This document shows positions 53,756-62,933 of a stretch of 64,000 nucleotides of DNA, piece by piece. The notes below the pieces were generated by a model. It was not told the DNA's origin. It made no database searches and was given only the letters and a program-made list of their open reading frames with translations. The stretch is taken from contig NZ_SZWE01000002.1 in the NCBI RefSeq assembly GCF_009669325.1, positions 1 to 64,000 on the forward strand, given 5' to 3'. The position numbers and the translations under genes are program-made. Every line of letters begins with the position of its first letter. Position 1 is the first letter of the stretch. The DNA is from Roseovarius bejariae. Lineage in GTDB: Bacteria; Pseudomonadota; Alphaproteobacteria; Rhodobacterales; Rhodobacteraceae.

Positions 53756-54484
53756 ATGCGTTTTTTCCTTTGTGCAGTGGGCCTTGTGGCCCTTGGTGCC
53801 TGTACCACGAGCGTTCCCGACAGCGGCGCAGGCGTGGGGTTTGACGATTACGACGCCTATCGTGCGGAGAAGCGCGCCCGCGATGCGCAGCTTTCCGGCG
53901 GTGCATTGCCTGCCCCCGATGCGGTTTCTTCCGAAAGCCTCGATGCGACTGGCCGGACCGTGACCGACGATGACGCCGAGTCGATTGCCGCCGAAGCCGA
54001 AGCTGCACTGGCAGAAGCTGATGCCAATTCAGGGGAAAGCGTGGTTCACGCGAGTCCCGACAACCCGGCACCCACGACTGTGAATACCTCGACCGGTATT
54101 TCCGGCGAGAATGATTTCGAGGCTGTGGGTGAGCGGCGGTCTATTGAAAGTGACGCGGCCCTGATTGCCCGAAACCGGGCGCGCTACAAGGTGATCGAAC
54201 CCGAGGCGCTTCCCTCGCGCAGCGGTGCGCAGGGGCCCAACATCGTGGCCTATGCCTTGTCCAGCAAACACCCGGTTGGGGCACAGGTTTACAGCCGTGT
54301 GGGCTTCAACAAGGAGTCGAAATTCCGCCGGAATTGCGCGAAGTACGCCTCACCGGACCGGGCACAGGAAGATTTCCTGTCGCGCGGCGGCCCCCAGAAA
54401 GATCGGCTTGGTCTTGACCCGGATGGCGATGGATACGCCTGTAGTTGGAACCCGGCGCCGTTCCAAAAGGCGGTTGGCGGGTAA
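53756..54484 (+). CDS. Lipoprotein with C-terminal excalibur-like domain
   Basis: This protein of about 242 residues has a lipobox (LVALGAC, Cys about 16), an acidic low-complexity middle (about 20-150, rich in Ala/Asp/Glu) and a C-terminal domain (about 160-240) whose RLGLDPDGDGYACSWNP matches the excalibur calcium-binding motif DxDxDGxxC. ATG 53756 has AGGA nine bases upstream; in-frame starts at 53711 and 53738 are possible. It is probably co-transcribed with gatCA and the amidase. Role is unknown. Confidence 0.75.
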   Translation: MRFFLCAVGLVALGACTTSVPDSGAGVGFDDYDAYRAEKRARDAQLSGGALPAPDAVSSESLDATGRTVTDDDAESIAAEAEAALAEADANSGESVVHASPDNPAPTTVNTSTGISGENDFEAVGERRSIESDAALIARNRARYKVIEPEALPSRSGAQGPNIVAYALSSKHPVGAQVYSRVGFNKESKFRRNCAKYASPDRAQEDFLSRGGPQKDRLGLDPDGDGYACSWNPAPFQKAVGG

Positions 54485-54490
54485 CGGGCG

Positions 54491-55186
54491 ATGCCCGGAG
54501 CCTTGCCGGTTGTTGAACGGGTTTCCCCCAACTTCGGGGCACGGCGAGATGATGCCACCCCCGATATGGTCGTTCTGCACTATACGGCGATGGAGACAGC
54601 CGGGGCCGCCTTGGACAGGCTGTGCGATCCGGCGGCAGAAGTCTCTGCGCATTACCTGATTTGTGAAAAGGGGCAGGTGTTTGCACTGGTTCCCGAAGAC
54701 CGGCGCGCATGGCACGCTGGGGCAGGGGGCTGGGGCGCGGTGCGCGATGTCAATTCCCGCTCCATCGGGATCGAATTGGCCAACACCGGCACGCATCCCT
54801 TCCCCGAGCCGCAGATCACCACCTTGGTCGCGCTGATGCGCGGAGTCATGCAGCGGTGGGACATCCCGCCTGAGCGGATTATCGGACATTCCGATATGGC
54901 CCCCCTGCGCAAGGCCGACCCGGGGCGGCGTTTCGATTGGGGGCGTCTGGCGCGGGAAGGGCTTGGCGTCTGGCCGAAATTGGGGCGCACACCGGGTGAT
55001 TTCCTGCAAGATGCACAGGTCTTTGGCTATGTCGCCTCGGGTGATGTGGGGCAGAAGGCCATCCTTGATGCCTTCCGGCAGCGTTTTCGCCCATGGGCCG
55101 AAGGGCCGCTTTGCGATACGGATCGCGCCCTTATGGCCGATCTTGCCGCGCGCTTCCCCGTTGACCGCGTCGGCCCCAATGCCTAA
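54491..55186 (+). CDS. N-acetylmuramoyl-L-alanine amidase (AmpD-like)
   Basis: This 231-residue Amidase_2 protein has zinc ligands in VVLHYTAM and IIGHSDMAP plus the aspartate in KADPGRRFDW. It also has the family phrases SAHYLICEKG and WHAGAGGWG. No signal peptide is visible, so it should be a cytosolic AmpD-type enzyme recycling anhydro-muropeptides. It starts six bases after the lipoprotein gene. Confidence 0.9.
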   Translation: MPGALPVVERVSPNFGARRDDATPDMVVLHYTAMETAGAALDRLCDPAAEVSAHYLICEKGQVFALVPEDRRAWHAGAGGWGAVRDVNSRSIGIELANTGTHPFPEPQITTLVALMRGVMQRWDIPPERIIGHSDMAPLRKADPGRRFDWGRLAREGLGVWPKLGRTPGDFLQDAQVFGYVASGDVGQKAILDAFRQRFRPWAEGPLCDTDRALMADLAARFPVDRVGPNA

Positions 55187-55194
55187 GTGCATCT

Positions 55195-55600
55195 TGCGCG
55201 GAGGGCCGGATGGCCGCGGGGCCTTCGGGCCGCGAGGAAAGTCCGGACTCCACAAGGCAACGGTGCCGGGTAACGCCCGGCGGGGGAAACCCCAGGGAAA
55301 GCGCCACAGAGAATAATCTGCTCCGGCTTGCCGGAGTGAGGGTGAAACGGTGGGGTAAGAGCCCACCGCGGGACTGGCAACAGGACCGGCAAGGCAAGCC
55401 CCACCGGGAGCAATGCCGAATAGGGATCGCGCGCGGGGACCGGTCCGGGAGGGAACTCCGGGATACCGCCTGCAGGGCCGCCTTGGCCTGGCGATCCGGG
55501 TTGGCAGCTAGACGCGTGTCGGTAACGGTACGCCTAGAGGAATGGTCATCCAGCCCCGCAAGGGGTGGACAGAATCCGGCTTACAGGCCCTCCGCGCATA
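55195..55600 (+). ncRNA. rnpB: RNase P RNA (type A)
   Basis: The RNA contains the conserved GAGGAAAGTCCGGACTCC (about 55230), GGGTGAAACGGTGGGGTAAG, and the 3' signature ACAGAATCCGGCTTACAGG. Its ends GCGGAGGGCC and GGCCCTCCGC pair as helix P1. The length of about 400 bases fits alphaproteobacterial rnpB. It forms the catalytic part of RNase P, which trims tRNA 5' ends. Confidence 0.97.
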
Positions 55601-55694
55601 CTTTGGCATGATTGCAAACTGCCCGTATCGTTTTTTTGCCCCGTGGCGGTGTGACGCCTCTTTTCTGCCTTTCAGACCACGCTAAAATAGGTAC

Positions 55695-56201
55695 ATGCCA
55701 TACGCTTGGAGAGAAGATACCACAGGGGGCCGGACCCGCCTGAAGATCTGGCCCCACAGGTCCTTGCCGCGGCGTGGATTCGTGGGATTTATCCTGGGTA
55801 CTTTCGCCTTGATCACCATCCCGCTCTATCCGCTTCTGGGGACCTTCGTCCTGTGGGGGCTCTTGCCATTTCTGTTGGTGGCCGTCGGGGGAATATGGTG
55901 GGCACTAGAGCGGTCCTACCGTGATGCCGAGATGCTCGAAGAATTGGTGATCGGACCTGACGAAGTGCACCTGACCCGCGTCAATCCGGACGGCAGGACA
56001 CAGGAATGGGAGTGCAACAGTTATTGGGCCAAGGTGGATATCTATCCAACTGGCGGCCCTGTGGCGCATTACCTCACTATGAAGGGTAAGGGCCGCGAGG
56101 TCGAAATCGGGGCCTTCCTATCCGAGGACGAGCGCAAGGCGCTTCATGGTGAGCTTGCGGATGCATTGCGCCGCGCACTTACCACGGATGCCGCACAATA
56201 A
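55695..56201 (+). CDS. DUF2244 membrane protein
   Basis: This 168-residue protein has two adjacent membrane helices (about 29-75, FVGFILGTFALITIPLYPLL and the following LWGLLPFLLVAVGGIWWAL) and a soluble C-terminal part with EWECNSYWAKVDIYP and EVEIGAFLSEDERK. DUF2244 proteins are common in alphaproteobacteria, often near respiratory genes, with no known function. Confidence 0.85.
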   Translation: MPYAWREDTTGGRTRLKIWPHRSLPRRGFVGFILGTFALITIPLYPLLGTFVLWGLLPFLLVAVGGIWWALERSYRDAEMLEELVIGPDEVHLTRVNPDGRTQEWECNSYWAKVDIYPTGGPVAHYLTMKGKGREVEIGAFLSEDERKALHGELADALRRALTTDAAQ

Positions 56202-56210
56202 GTTGAGCGA

Positions 56211-56669
56211 TTACCCCAGCTTGGCCTTCACCTTTGGTCCTACCGTGCCGAAATCCATCTGGCCGGTGTACTTCTGCTTGAGTTGCCCCATGATCTTGCC
56301 CATGTCCCGGATCGAGGTCGCTTCGACATCTGCAATCGCTGCGTCGATAGCTGCTTCGACCTCGTCGTCGGACAGTTGTTTTGGCAGGAACTCTTCGATG
56401 ATCGCGACTTCCTGTCGTTCACGCTCGGCCAGGTCAAGACGCCCACCTTCTTCGTAGGCGCGGACGCTTTCCTGACGCTGTTTGGTCATCTTGCCAAGAA
56501 TACTGAGGATATCCGCATCGCTGACGCCTGTATCATCTTCCCCCCCGCGCCGCGCGATATCCTGATCCTTGATCGCCGCGTTGATGAGGCGCAGTGTGCC
56601 CAAACGCGCGCTGTCTTTTTCTTTCATGGCCGTTTTAAGGGCTGTATTGATCCGCTCTCGCAAACCCAT
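56211..56669 (-). CDS. GatB/YqeY domain protein
   Basis: This 152-residue protein starts MGLRERINTALKTAMKEKD and ends DFGTVGPKVKAKLG, as in YqeY. It resembles the tRNA-binding tail of GatB; the cellular role is unclear. The annotated ATG at 56669 is preferred; the frame stays open upstream to 56840 without a ribosome site. It is divergent from carA. Confidence 0.92.
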   Translation of the reverse strand: MGLRERINTALKTAMKEKDSARLGTLRLINAAIKDQDIARRGGEDDTGVSDADILSILGKMTKQRQESVRAYEEGGRLDLAERERQEVAIIEEFLPKQLSDDEVEAAIDAAIADVEATSIRDMGKIMGQLKQKYTGQMDFGTVGPKVKAKLG

Positions 56670-56865
56670 GGCGATGCATCCCCTACTATGCGTCAAGTGT
56701 GTGACACTATCCAAATCAGACCCTCGAGGCAACAGGGGCAAGCCGGCCTGCGACACATACGTTTGAGCCCTGAAATACATGGGGTAAAGTGGTATCTTGT
56801 GGCTTGACCCTGATAGTCCCGCCACATAGGTATACGCCAATTTGCCCAGACCGGAGACTCACGTC

Positions 56866-58014
56866 ATGGCCCAAGTGACCCAGGACCACCCAACCGCATG
56901 TCTAGCCCTTGCTGACGGGACAGTGTTTTACGGTCAGGGCTTCGGCGCGACGGGCGATACCGTTGCCGAGTTGTGCTTCAATACCGCGATGACGGGCTAT
57001 CAGGAAATCATGACCGACCCCAGCTATGCCGGGCAGGTCGTGACCTTCACCTTCCCCCATATCGGCAATGTGGGCGTGAACCCCGAAGATGATGAAACCG
57101 TCGATCCGGTGGCCGAGGGCATGGTCGTCAAGTGGGATCCGACCGAGCCGAGCAACTGGCGCGCGACCGAAACGCTCACTGATTGGCTGGCCAAGAGGGG
57201 GCGCATCGCGATCGGGGGGGTCGATACCCGCCGGTTGACGCGGGCGATCCGGCAGCAGGGGGCGCCACATGTTGCCCTGGCGCACGATCCGGAGGGCAAT
57301 TTCGATACTACGGCGCTGGTTGAAAAGGCGCGTGGTTTTGCGGGCCTGGAAGGGATGGACCTGGCCAAACAGGTGACCTGTGCACAGTCGTACCGTTGGA
57401 ACGAAATGCGCTGGGCATGGCCAGATGGATATAAGCCGCAGACTGAGGCCAAGCACCGCGTGGTTGCCGTGGATTACGGGGCCAAGCGGAATATCCTGCG
57501 CTGTCTTGCCAGTGCTGGGTGCGAGGTAACCGTACTGCCCGCCACCGCCACGGCCGAAGAGGTTCTGGCGCATGAGCCCGATGGTGTTTTCCTGTCGAAT
57601 GGTCCAGGCGATCCGGCGGCGACGGGGGAATACGCCGTTCCGATGATCAAGGGGGTTCTGGACAAGGGCCTGCCGATTTTCGGGATTTGCCTTGGCCACC
57701 AGATGCTGGCGCTCGCGCTTGGCGCGAAGACCGTCAAGATGAACCACGGCCACCACGGGGCCAACCACCCGGTCAAGGATATGGAAACCGGGAAGGTCGA
57801 AATCACCTCGATGAACCATGGGTTCGCGGTAGATAGTCAAACCTTGCCCGAGGGCGTCATGGAATCGCATGTGTCGCTCTTCGATGGGTCCAATTGCGGG
57901 ATCCGCATGACGGATGCACCGGTCTTTTCGGTGCAGCATCACCCGGAAGCCAGCCCTGGCCCGCAAGACAGTTTCTATCTTTTCGAACGCTTTGCCGCTT
58001 CAATGGCGGGGTGA
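56866..58014 (+). CDS. carA: Carbamoyl-phosphate synthase small subunit
   Basis: This 382-residue glutaminase subunit has catalytic cysteine in GICLGHQMLALAL and His/Glu in VQHHPEASPGPQD. It supplies ammonia to CarB for arginine and pyrimidine synthesis. ATG 56866 follows CCGGAGACTC. carB is not adjacent, as is usual in this group. Confidence 0.97.
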   Translation: MAQVTQDHPTACLALADGTVFYGQGFGATGDTVAELCFNTAMTGYQEIMTDPSYAGQVVTFTFPHIGNVGVNPEDDETVDPVAEGMVVKWDPTEPSNWRATETLTDWLAKRGRIAIGGVDTRRLTRAIRQQGAPHVALAHDPEGNFDTTALVEKARGFAGLEGMDLAKQVTCAQSYRWNEMRWAWPDGYKPQTEAKHRVVAVDYGAKRNILRCLASAGCEVTVLPATATAEEVLAHEPDGVFLSNGPGDPAATGEYAVPMIKGVLDKGLPIFGICLGHQMLALALGAKTVKMNHGHHGANHPVKDMETGKVEITSMNHGFAVDSQTLPEGVMESHVSLFDGSNCGIRMTDAPVFSVQHHPEASPGPQDSFYLFERFAASMAG

Positions 58015-58027
58015 GACCGCTTTAGCG

Positions 58028-58042
58028 TTAACTGTCTGTTAA
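58028..58042. promoter_or_regulatory. CtrA-type box upstream of the glycosyltransferase gene
   Basis: TTAA CTGTCTG TTAA is a full TTAA-N7-TTAA CtrA site, followed by C. It lies 68 bases before the ATG at 58110. Confidence 0.65.
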
Positions 58043-58109
58043 CTTCTTGTTTACGTTGGATTAACCAAACTTGTCCAAGCTGCCCGACGGGGGAAGCAGG
58101 GGATAAGAT

Positions 58110-60050
58110 ATGGGAATCTCGGAATTGCGTCAGGCCGCGCCCTTGTACGAAGAGGGGGATGATGCCTTTGACGCACTTGGCGGCGAACTGGTTCGCCAAG
58201 GTGTGATCGACAGAAGCGATATGGCCTTGGCCGGTATTGTCCGGCGCCACTGCGATGCGACGCTTGATCGTGTGTTGATGGCAGAAGGGCTCGCCCGACA
58301 GGACGACTTGCTTGACGTTCATGCCCGCAGGCTTAACAGCCGCCGATTGACGCGTGAGGAAATTAACGCGCTTGATGGGCGTGAAGTGGGGGAAGACCCA
58401 AGAGCCCTGATAAAGCGAAGCATGTTACCCGTTTATGACCGGGATGGCACCAAGGCGGTCGTGACTGGGCAGCCCGCCAATGTCGCGACCCACGAGGCGA
58501 ATGACACACAGGGCAGGGTGGACCCACAGCGCATCCTGATCGCGGAACCTCGCATCGTTCAGAACGAGGCGGCCAACCGAAATCGCGCCGAACTCACGGT
58601 TCTTGCGCAATCCCGTGTTCCCAGTGTCGAAAGCTGTCGAACATGGGGCCAGCGCAGGGCGCACCGCTTGGCCGCCAGTCTTGGGCTTCTATCGCTCTTG
58701 GCCGCTGTTGCATGGAGTTTTCCCGCGATCGTTCTGGGGTGTTTCGTGGCGTGGGCGGCCTTTACCTTGATTGTCTCGGCCATCATGAAAACAGCGTCTT
58801 TCGTTGCGCGCATGGTGACCGCAGGAGAGACCATGACAAATGCGCCACAAATTCCCAAGACGCCCCTGCCAAAGGTCTCGATCCTTGTCCCATTGTTCAA
58901 GGAAACCGAGATCGCGCATCACCTGATCGCCCGGCTTTCACGTTTGACCTACCCCAAATGTCTTCTGGATGTCGTTCTTATCCTCGAAGAGGAGGACGAC
59001 ACGACGCGCGAAACCCTGGCTTCCATCGACCTTCCCCCGTGGATGCGCGCCGTGGTCGTTCCCGATGGCCAACCCCGAACCAAGCCGCGGGCGATGAACT
59101 ATGCGCTTGATTTTTGCGAGGGGGATATCGTGGGCATCTTCGATGCCGAGGATGCACCTGACCCGGACCAGATCACCACTGTTGCGCGCCGGTTTCAGGA
59201 GGTACCTGATGACGTCGTTTGCCTGCAAGGTGTTCTGGATTACTATAACGCGCGACAGAACTGGTTGGCGCGCTGTTTTACGATCGAATATGCGACGTGG
59301 TTTCGCATGATCTTACCGGGCATGGAAAAACTGGGCTTTGCAATCCCCTTGGGGGGAACGACGCTCTATTTTCGCCGAAAGGTCCTGGAAGAGCTTGGCG
59401 GCTGGGATGCGCACAATGTTACGGAAGATGCCGACTTGGGGTTTCGCCTTGCGCGGCACGGCTATCGAACTGAGATGGTCCGCACGGTCACGGGGGAAGA
59501 GGCGAATTGCCACCTCTGGCCATGGGTCAAGCAACGCTCAAGATGGCTCAAAGGGTATATGACCACCTATCTCGTACACATGCGACGGCCCCGGCTTCTG
59601 TACCGGCAACTGGGGGCTTGGAAATTCTGGGGTTTTCAGGCGCATTTCATCACGGCCTTGTCGCAGTTCTTGCTGGCCCCGTTCTTGTGGACCTTCTGGC
59701 TTGTGCTGTTCGGGTTGCCTCATCCGCTTGACACGATCTTGCACCGCGATGTTTTGGTGGCTTTCGGCACGTTGTTCCTGATGATCGAGGCGATCAATAT
59801 AGCCATACACCTTGTCGCTGTTTCGGGGTCACGCCACAGGCACTTGATCGCCTGGGTTCCGACGATGCATTTCTATATCCCGTTGGGGTCCATAGCGGCC
59901 TACAAAGCGCTCTACGAATTGATCGCCAAACCCTTCTTCTGGGAAAAAACCACCCACGGGCTGTCCTTGCAGGAGGTGAGGGAGAAGGGTTCAGACGATG
60001 CTATCGACCTCGCCGGAGTCAAGCTTGAGGCGGGTTACAAAGGCCTTTGA
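58110..60050 (+). CDS. Membrane glycosyltransferase family 2 with N-terminal MshEN/GSPII_E-like domain
   Basis: This 646-residue protein has, at about 20-125, a small domain like the N-terminus of GspE/MshE proteins (often c-di-GMP-binding). Membrane helices lie at about 190-230. The GT2 domain spans about 250-490 with VSILVPLFKE, the DxD-type FDAEDAP, TEDADLGFRL and KQRSRWLKG (QxxRW), followed by three or four C-terminal helices. The layout fits a processive or semi-processive polysaccharide synthase. The CtrA box suggests cell-cycle or biofilm control. Its last 60 bases overlap a convergent GntR gene. Confidence 0.85.
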   Translation: MGISELRQAAPLYEEGDDAFDALGGELVRQGVIDRSDMALAGIVRRHCDATLDRVLMAEGLARQDDLLDVHARRLNSRRLTREEINALDGREVGEDPRALIKRSMLPVYDRDGTKAVVTGQPANVATHEANDTQGRVDPQRILIAEPRIVQNEAANRNRAELTVLAQSRVPSVESCRTWGQRRAHRLAASLGLLSLLAAVAWSFPAIVLGCFVAWAAFTLIVSAIMKTASFVARMVTAGETMTNAPQIPKTPLPKVSILVPLFKETEIAHHLIARLSRLTYPKCLLDVVLILEEEDDTTRETLASIDLPPWMRAVVVPDGQPRTKPRAMNYALDFCEGDIVGIFDAEDAPDPDQITTVARRFQEVPDDVVCLQGVLDYYNARQNWLARCFTIEYATWFRMILPGMEKLGFAIPLGGTTLYFRRKVLEELGGWDAHNVTEDADLGFRLARHGYRTEMVRTVTGEEANCHLWPWVKQRSRWLKGYMTTYLVHMRRPRLLYRQLGAWKFWGFQAHFITALSQFLLAPFLWTFWLVLFGLPHPLDTILHRDVLVAFGTLFLMIEAINIAIHLVAVSGSRHRHLIAWVPTMHFYIPLGSIAAYKALYELIAKPFFWEKTTHGLSLQEVREKGSDDAIDLAGVKLEAGYKGL

Positions 60051-60635
60051 AATATGCGCCTTGAGCGCTTCACCGGCGGTTTCGGAATCGCGGGCCTCGA
60101 TGGCTTTGACGATGGCGTCATGCTCTTTGATCGCATCCTCGGGGCGACCGGCGGCAGCCAGTGATGTTGTCGCCATCAGGGCCATGGACCGATGCACGAG
60201 ATCAAGTTGTTGCACGAGGAACCGATTGTGTGAGGCAAGGTGGATCTGCTTGTGAAACCGACGGTTGGCGCGGGCCATGGCCTGCGGATTGTTCATCAGG
60301 TGACGGTCGTCTTCGACCATGTCGCGCAAGACGCGCACTTCCTCATCGGTGGCATGGCGTGCGGCAAGGTTGGCGGCGAGGGCCTCCAGTTGAGCGCGGA
60401 CAACGTAAAGCTCGGCCAATTGGTTGTGATCCAGTGACGCGACAATAAGGCTGCGCCCATCCCGTGTCAGAAGGGATTGTGTCTCAAGGCGTTGCAGCGC
60501 TTCACGGATCGGCGTGCGTGACATGCCGAACTGCTCGGCCAGGTCGCTTTCCACCAGACGGTCCCCGGGCTTGTAAACGCCCATGTCAATCGCTTCGAGG
60601 ATGAGCGTATAGGCGTCTTTCTGCGGCGCTTTCAT
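59991..60635 (-). CDS. GntR/FCD-family regulator
   Basis: This 214-residue regulator has an N-terminal winged helix (LAEQFGMSRTPIREALQRLE, about 28-48) and an FCD ligand domain (about 75-200) with metal-type histidines in RFHKQIHLASHN. Such regulators respond to small carboxylic acids. The 3' end overlaps the glycosyltransferase gene by 60 bases. The target is not evident; it is divergent from the nucleotidase gene. Confidence 0.9.
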   Translation of the reverse strand: MKAPQKDAYTLILEAIDMGVYKPGDRLVESDLAEQFGMSRTPIREALQRLETQSLLTRDGRSLIVASLDHNQLAELYVVRAQLEALAANLAARHATDEEVRVLRDMVEDDRHLMNNPQAMARANRRFHKQIHLASHNRFLVQQLDLVHRSMALMATTSLAAAGRPEDAIKEHDAIVKAIEARDSETAGEALKAHISKAFVTRLKLDSGEVDSIV

Positions 60636-60745
60636 GATTGGTTCCGTCCCTGCGTGTTTATTATCGGCAAACCGTACGCCCCGGGGCGCATACGATCAAG
60701 CCTTGGTACATTGCGCCCATTGTCGCGGCGGGCTACCTTCGGCCC

Positions 60746-61390
60746 ATGCCGAAACAGGACTTTTCACATGTCGAAACCTGGGTTTTCGACCTCGATAACA
60801 CGCTCTATTGCCCAAGTGTGCGCCTCTTCGACCAGATCGAGGTGAAAATGACCGATTACGTCATGCGGCGGCTGAACGTGGGACGCGCAGAGGCCGACCG
60901 CCTGAGGGATCACTATTGGCGCCACCATGGCACCACGCTTGCCGGGTTGATGCGCGAACATGACATGGAGCCGCAGGATTATCTTGAGGCGGTGCATGAC
61001 ATATCTTTCGACGCGCTCACGCCCGACCCCGAGTTGCGTGCACGTGTTACCGCATTACCGGGGCGCCGGATCGTCTACACCAATGGAAGCGCCCCCTATG
61101 CTGAGAGAGTGATCGACCGGCGCGGGTTGTCCGGGGTGTTCGATGCGGTCTATGGGGTCGAGCATGCCGATTACCGCCCCAAACCCGAGCGCGCGGCCTT
61201 CGATGCCATATTCACACGCGACGGCGTGGTGCCAACCCGCGCCGCGATGTTCGAGGATGACCCCCGCAATCTTGCCGCCCCGCATGATATGGGGATGCGC
61301 ACCGTCCACGTCGCCCCAAAGGCACATGACGCGGCTTATATTCACCATCATACCGCTGACTTGAGTGATTTCCTGGCCAAACTCGTCTGA
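60746..61390 (+). CDS. Pyrimidine 5'-nucleotidase (HAD family)
   Basis: This 214-residue HAD hydrolase has motif I VFDLDNTLYCP (nucleophile aspartate), motif II YTNGSA, and the later KPERAAF and FEDDPRNL. It matches the Phm8/SDT1-like group that dephosphorylates pyrimidine nucleotides. ATG 60746 is chosen because the domain begins there; the upstream open frame overlaps the GntR promoter. Confidence 0.88.
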   Translation: MPKQDFSHVETWVFDLDNTLYCPSVRLFDQIEVKMTDYVMRRLNVGRAEADRLRDHYWRHHGTTLAGLMREHDMEPQDYLEAVHDISFDALTPDPELRARVTALPGRRIVYTNGSAPYAERVIDRRGLSGVFDAVYGVEHADYRPKPERAAFDAIFTRDGVVPTRAAMFEDDPRNLAAPHDMGMRTVHVAPKAHDAAYIHHHTADLSDFLAKLV

Positions 61391-61473
61391 CCGCCTGCCT
61401 GCGTCGAAACGCGCCTTTCGCCCGGGGGCGTGGCGCCTATGTAAGGGGCAGTTCAACCCGATAAGAGGCGATA

Positions 61474-61695
61474 ATGACCGCGACCGATACCCAGACCAAT
61501 AACGACACCATGTCCCATGCCGCATCCACAACGGGGGAGGGGCGTCTTGCCGCGAAAATATTGGTGACGGTTCTGTTAGCCATGATCGGCTGGGGCCTGA
61601 GTATTGCCACATGGGGCATCCCGGGGCTTTACATTCCGGCGTTGGCCATGGTGCCCGTGATGATGGGGATCTTGTTGCTGATCTCGCGCGGATAG
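61474..61695 (+). CDS. Small two-span membrane protein
   Basis: This 73-residue protein has a polar N-terminus and two hydrophobic stretches (KILVTVLLAMIGWGLSIATW, about 28-47; LYIPALAMVPVMMGILLLIS, about 52-71). AGAGGCG precedes the ATG. No family is recognised. It lies between the nucleotidase and ubiH-like genes on the same strand. Confidence 0.6.
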   Translation: MTATDTQTNNDTMSHAASTTGEGRLAAKILVTVLLAMIGWGLSIATWGIPGLYIPALAMVPVMMGILLLISRG

Positions 61696-61726
61696 GGCAT
61701 TCGTTCGAAAAAAGGAGGGCCGCACC

Positions 61727-62929
61727 ATGACCACGAGACACGTCGACATCGTCGTATCCGGAGGGGGTGTTGCCGGCCTGACCGCGGCGGCAGTGTTCGG
61801 TGCAGCAGGGTTTTCCGTTGTCTGCGTTGATCCCGCCCCGCCGGTGACCGAACGGGATGCACAGGGATCGGACCTGCGCACAACCGCCTTCCTGCAACCG
61901 TCGCAGGCCTTTCTGGAGCAAGCGGGGGTGTGGGAGCGGTTTGCGCCCCATGCGGCCGATTTGCAGGTCATGCGCATCGTGGACGCGGGGGGCGACGTGT
62001 CCGAGCCGCGCATCGTCAAGGAATTCGATGCCTCGGACATCTCTGAAAAACCTTTTGGCTGGAACCTGCCCAACTGGTTGTTGCGGCGCGAACTCGTCGC
62101 GCAGCTTGAAAACCTTGAGACCGTGGAGTTTCGTCCGGGCACCGGGTTCAAGTCGCTCTTTACCCGCGAAAGCGAAGCGCGGGTCGAGCTGTCGGATGGT
62201 TCGCGCTTGCGGGCCAAGCTGGTGATCGCCGCCGACGGCCGTAACTCGCCGGTACGCGAGGCGGCGGGGATCGAGGTGACCACCACCCGCTACGGCCAAA
62301 AGGCCCTTGCCTTTGCCGTGACACATCCGATCCCGCACGAGAATGTCTCGACCGAGATACACCGCTGGGGCGGGCCGTTTACCCTTGTGCCTCTGCCGGA
62401 TTACCAGGGGCGTCCTTCGTCCGCCATCGTCTGGATGGAGGAAGGGCCCGAGGTCAAGCGATTGGCGGCCTTGCCACAAGACGAGTTCGAGCAAGAAATG
62501 AACGAACGGTCATGCTTGCTTTTCGGGCCGCTGACATTGGCGTCGAACCGAACCGTCTGGCCGATCATCAGTCAGTTGGCCGAGACGATGTATTCCGAGC
62601 GTGTGGCGCTTGTGGCCGAGGCCGCGCATGTGGTGCCCCCCATCGGGGCGCAGGGGCTGAACATGAGCCTTGCGGATATGCGCGTGCTTTTGGAACTGGC
62701 GCAGGCGAACCCCGACAGGTTGGGCGATGCCGAAATGCTGGCTACCTATCACCGTCGCCGTCACCTTGAGGTGAAGGCGCGAGTGACAGGGATCGACGTG
62801 CTGAACCGTGCCTCGATGATGCGGGCCAAGCCTCTGCGCGATGCGCGCGCCATGGGGCTTAACGCGATTTACTCGCTGGCCCCGGTGCGCAAGACCCTCA
62901 TGCAACTGGGCCTTGGCGCACGCGGCTGA
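61727..62929 (+). CDS. UbiH/UbiF/COQ6-family FAD hydroxylase
   Basis: This 400-residue flavin monooxygenase has the FAD loop VSGGGVAGLTAAAVFG, the NAD/FAD contact VIAADGRNSPVR and the second FAD motif VALVAEAAHVVPPIGAQGLN. It hydroxylates the ring during ubiquinone synthesis; which position cannot be told from this copy alone. AAAGGAGGG precedes the ATG. Confidence 0.92.
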   Translation: MTTRHVDIVVSGGGVAGLTAAAVFGAAGFSVVCVDPAPPVTERDAQGSDLRTTAFLQPSQAFLEQAGVWERFAPHAADLQVMRIVDAGGDVSEPRIVKEFDASDISEKPFGWNLPNWLLRRELVAQLENLETVEFRPGTGFKSLFTRESEARVELSDGSRLRAKLVIAADGRNSPVREAAGIEVTTTRYGQKALAFAVTHPIPHENVSTEIHRWGGPFTLVPLPDYQGRPSSAIVWMEEGPEVKRLAALPQDEFEQEMNERSCLLFGPLTLASNRTVWPIISQLAETMYSERVALVAEAAHVVPPIGAQGLNMSLADMRVLLELAQANPDRLGDAEMLATYHRRRHLEVKARVTGIDVLNRASMMRAKPLRDARAMGLNAIYSLAPVRKTLMQLGLGARG

Positions 62930-62933
62930 GCGT

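Noticed and set aside
52146..54071. 641-codon minus-strand frame opposite gatA
   Set aside because: gatA is unmistakable on the other strand; the frame is compositional.
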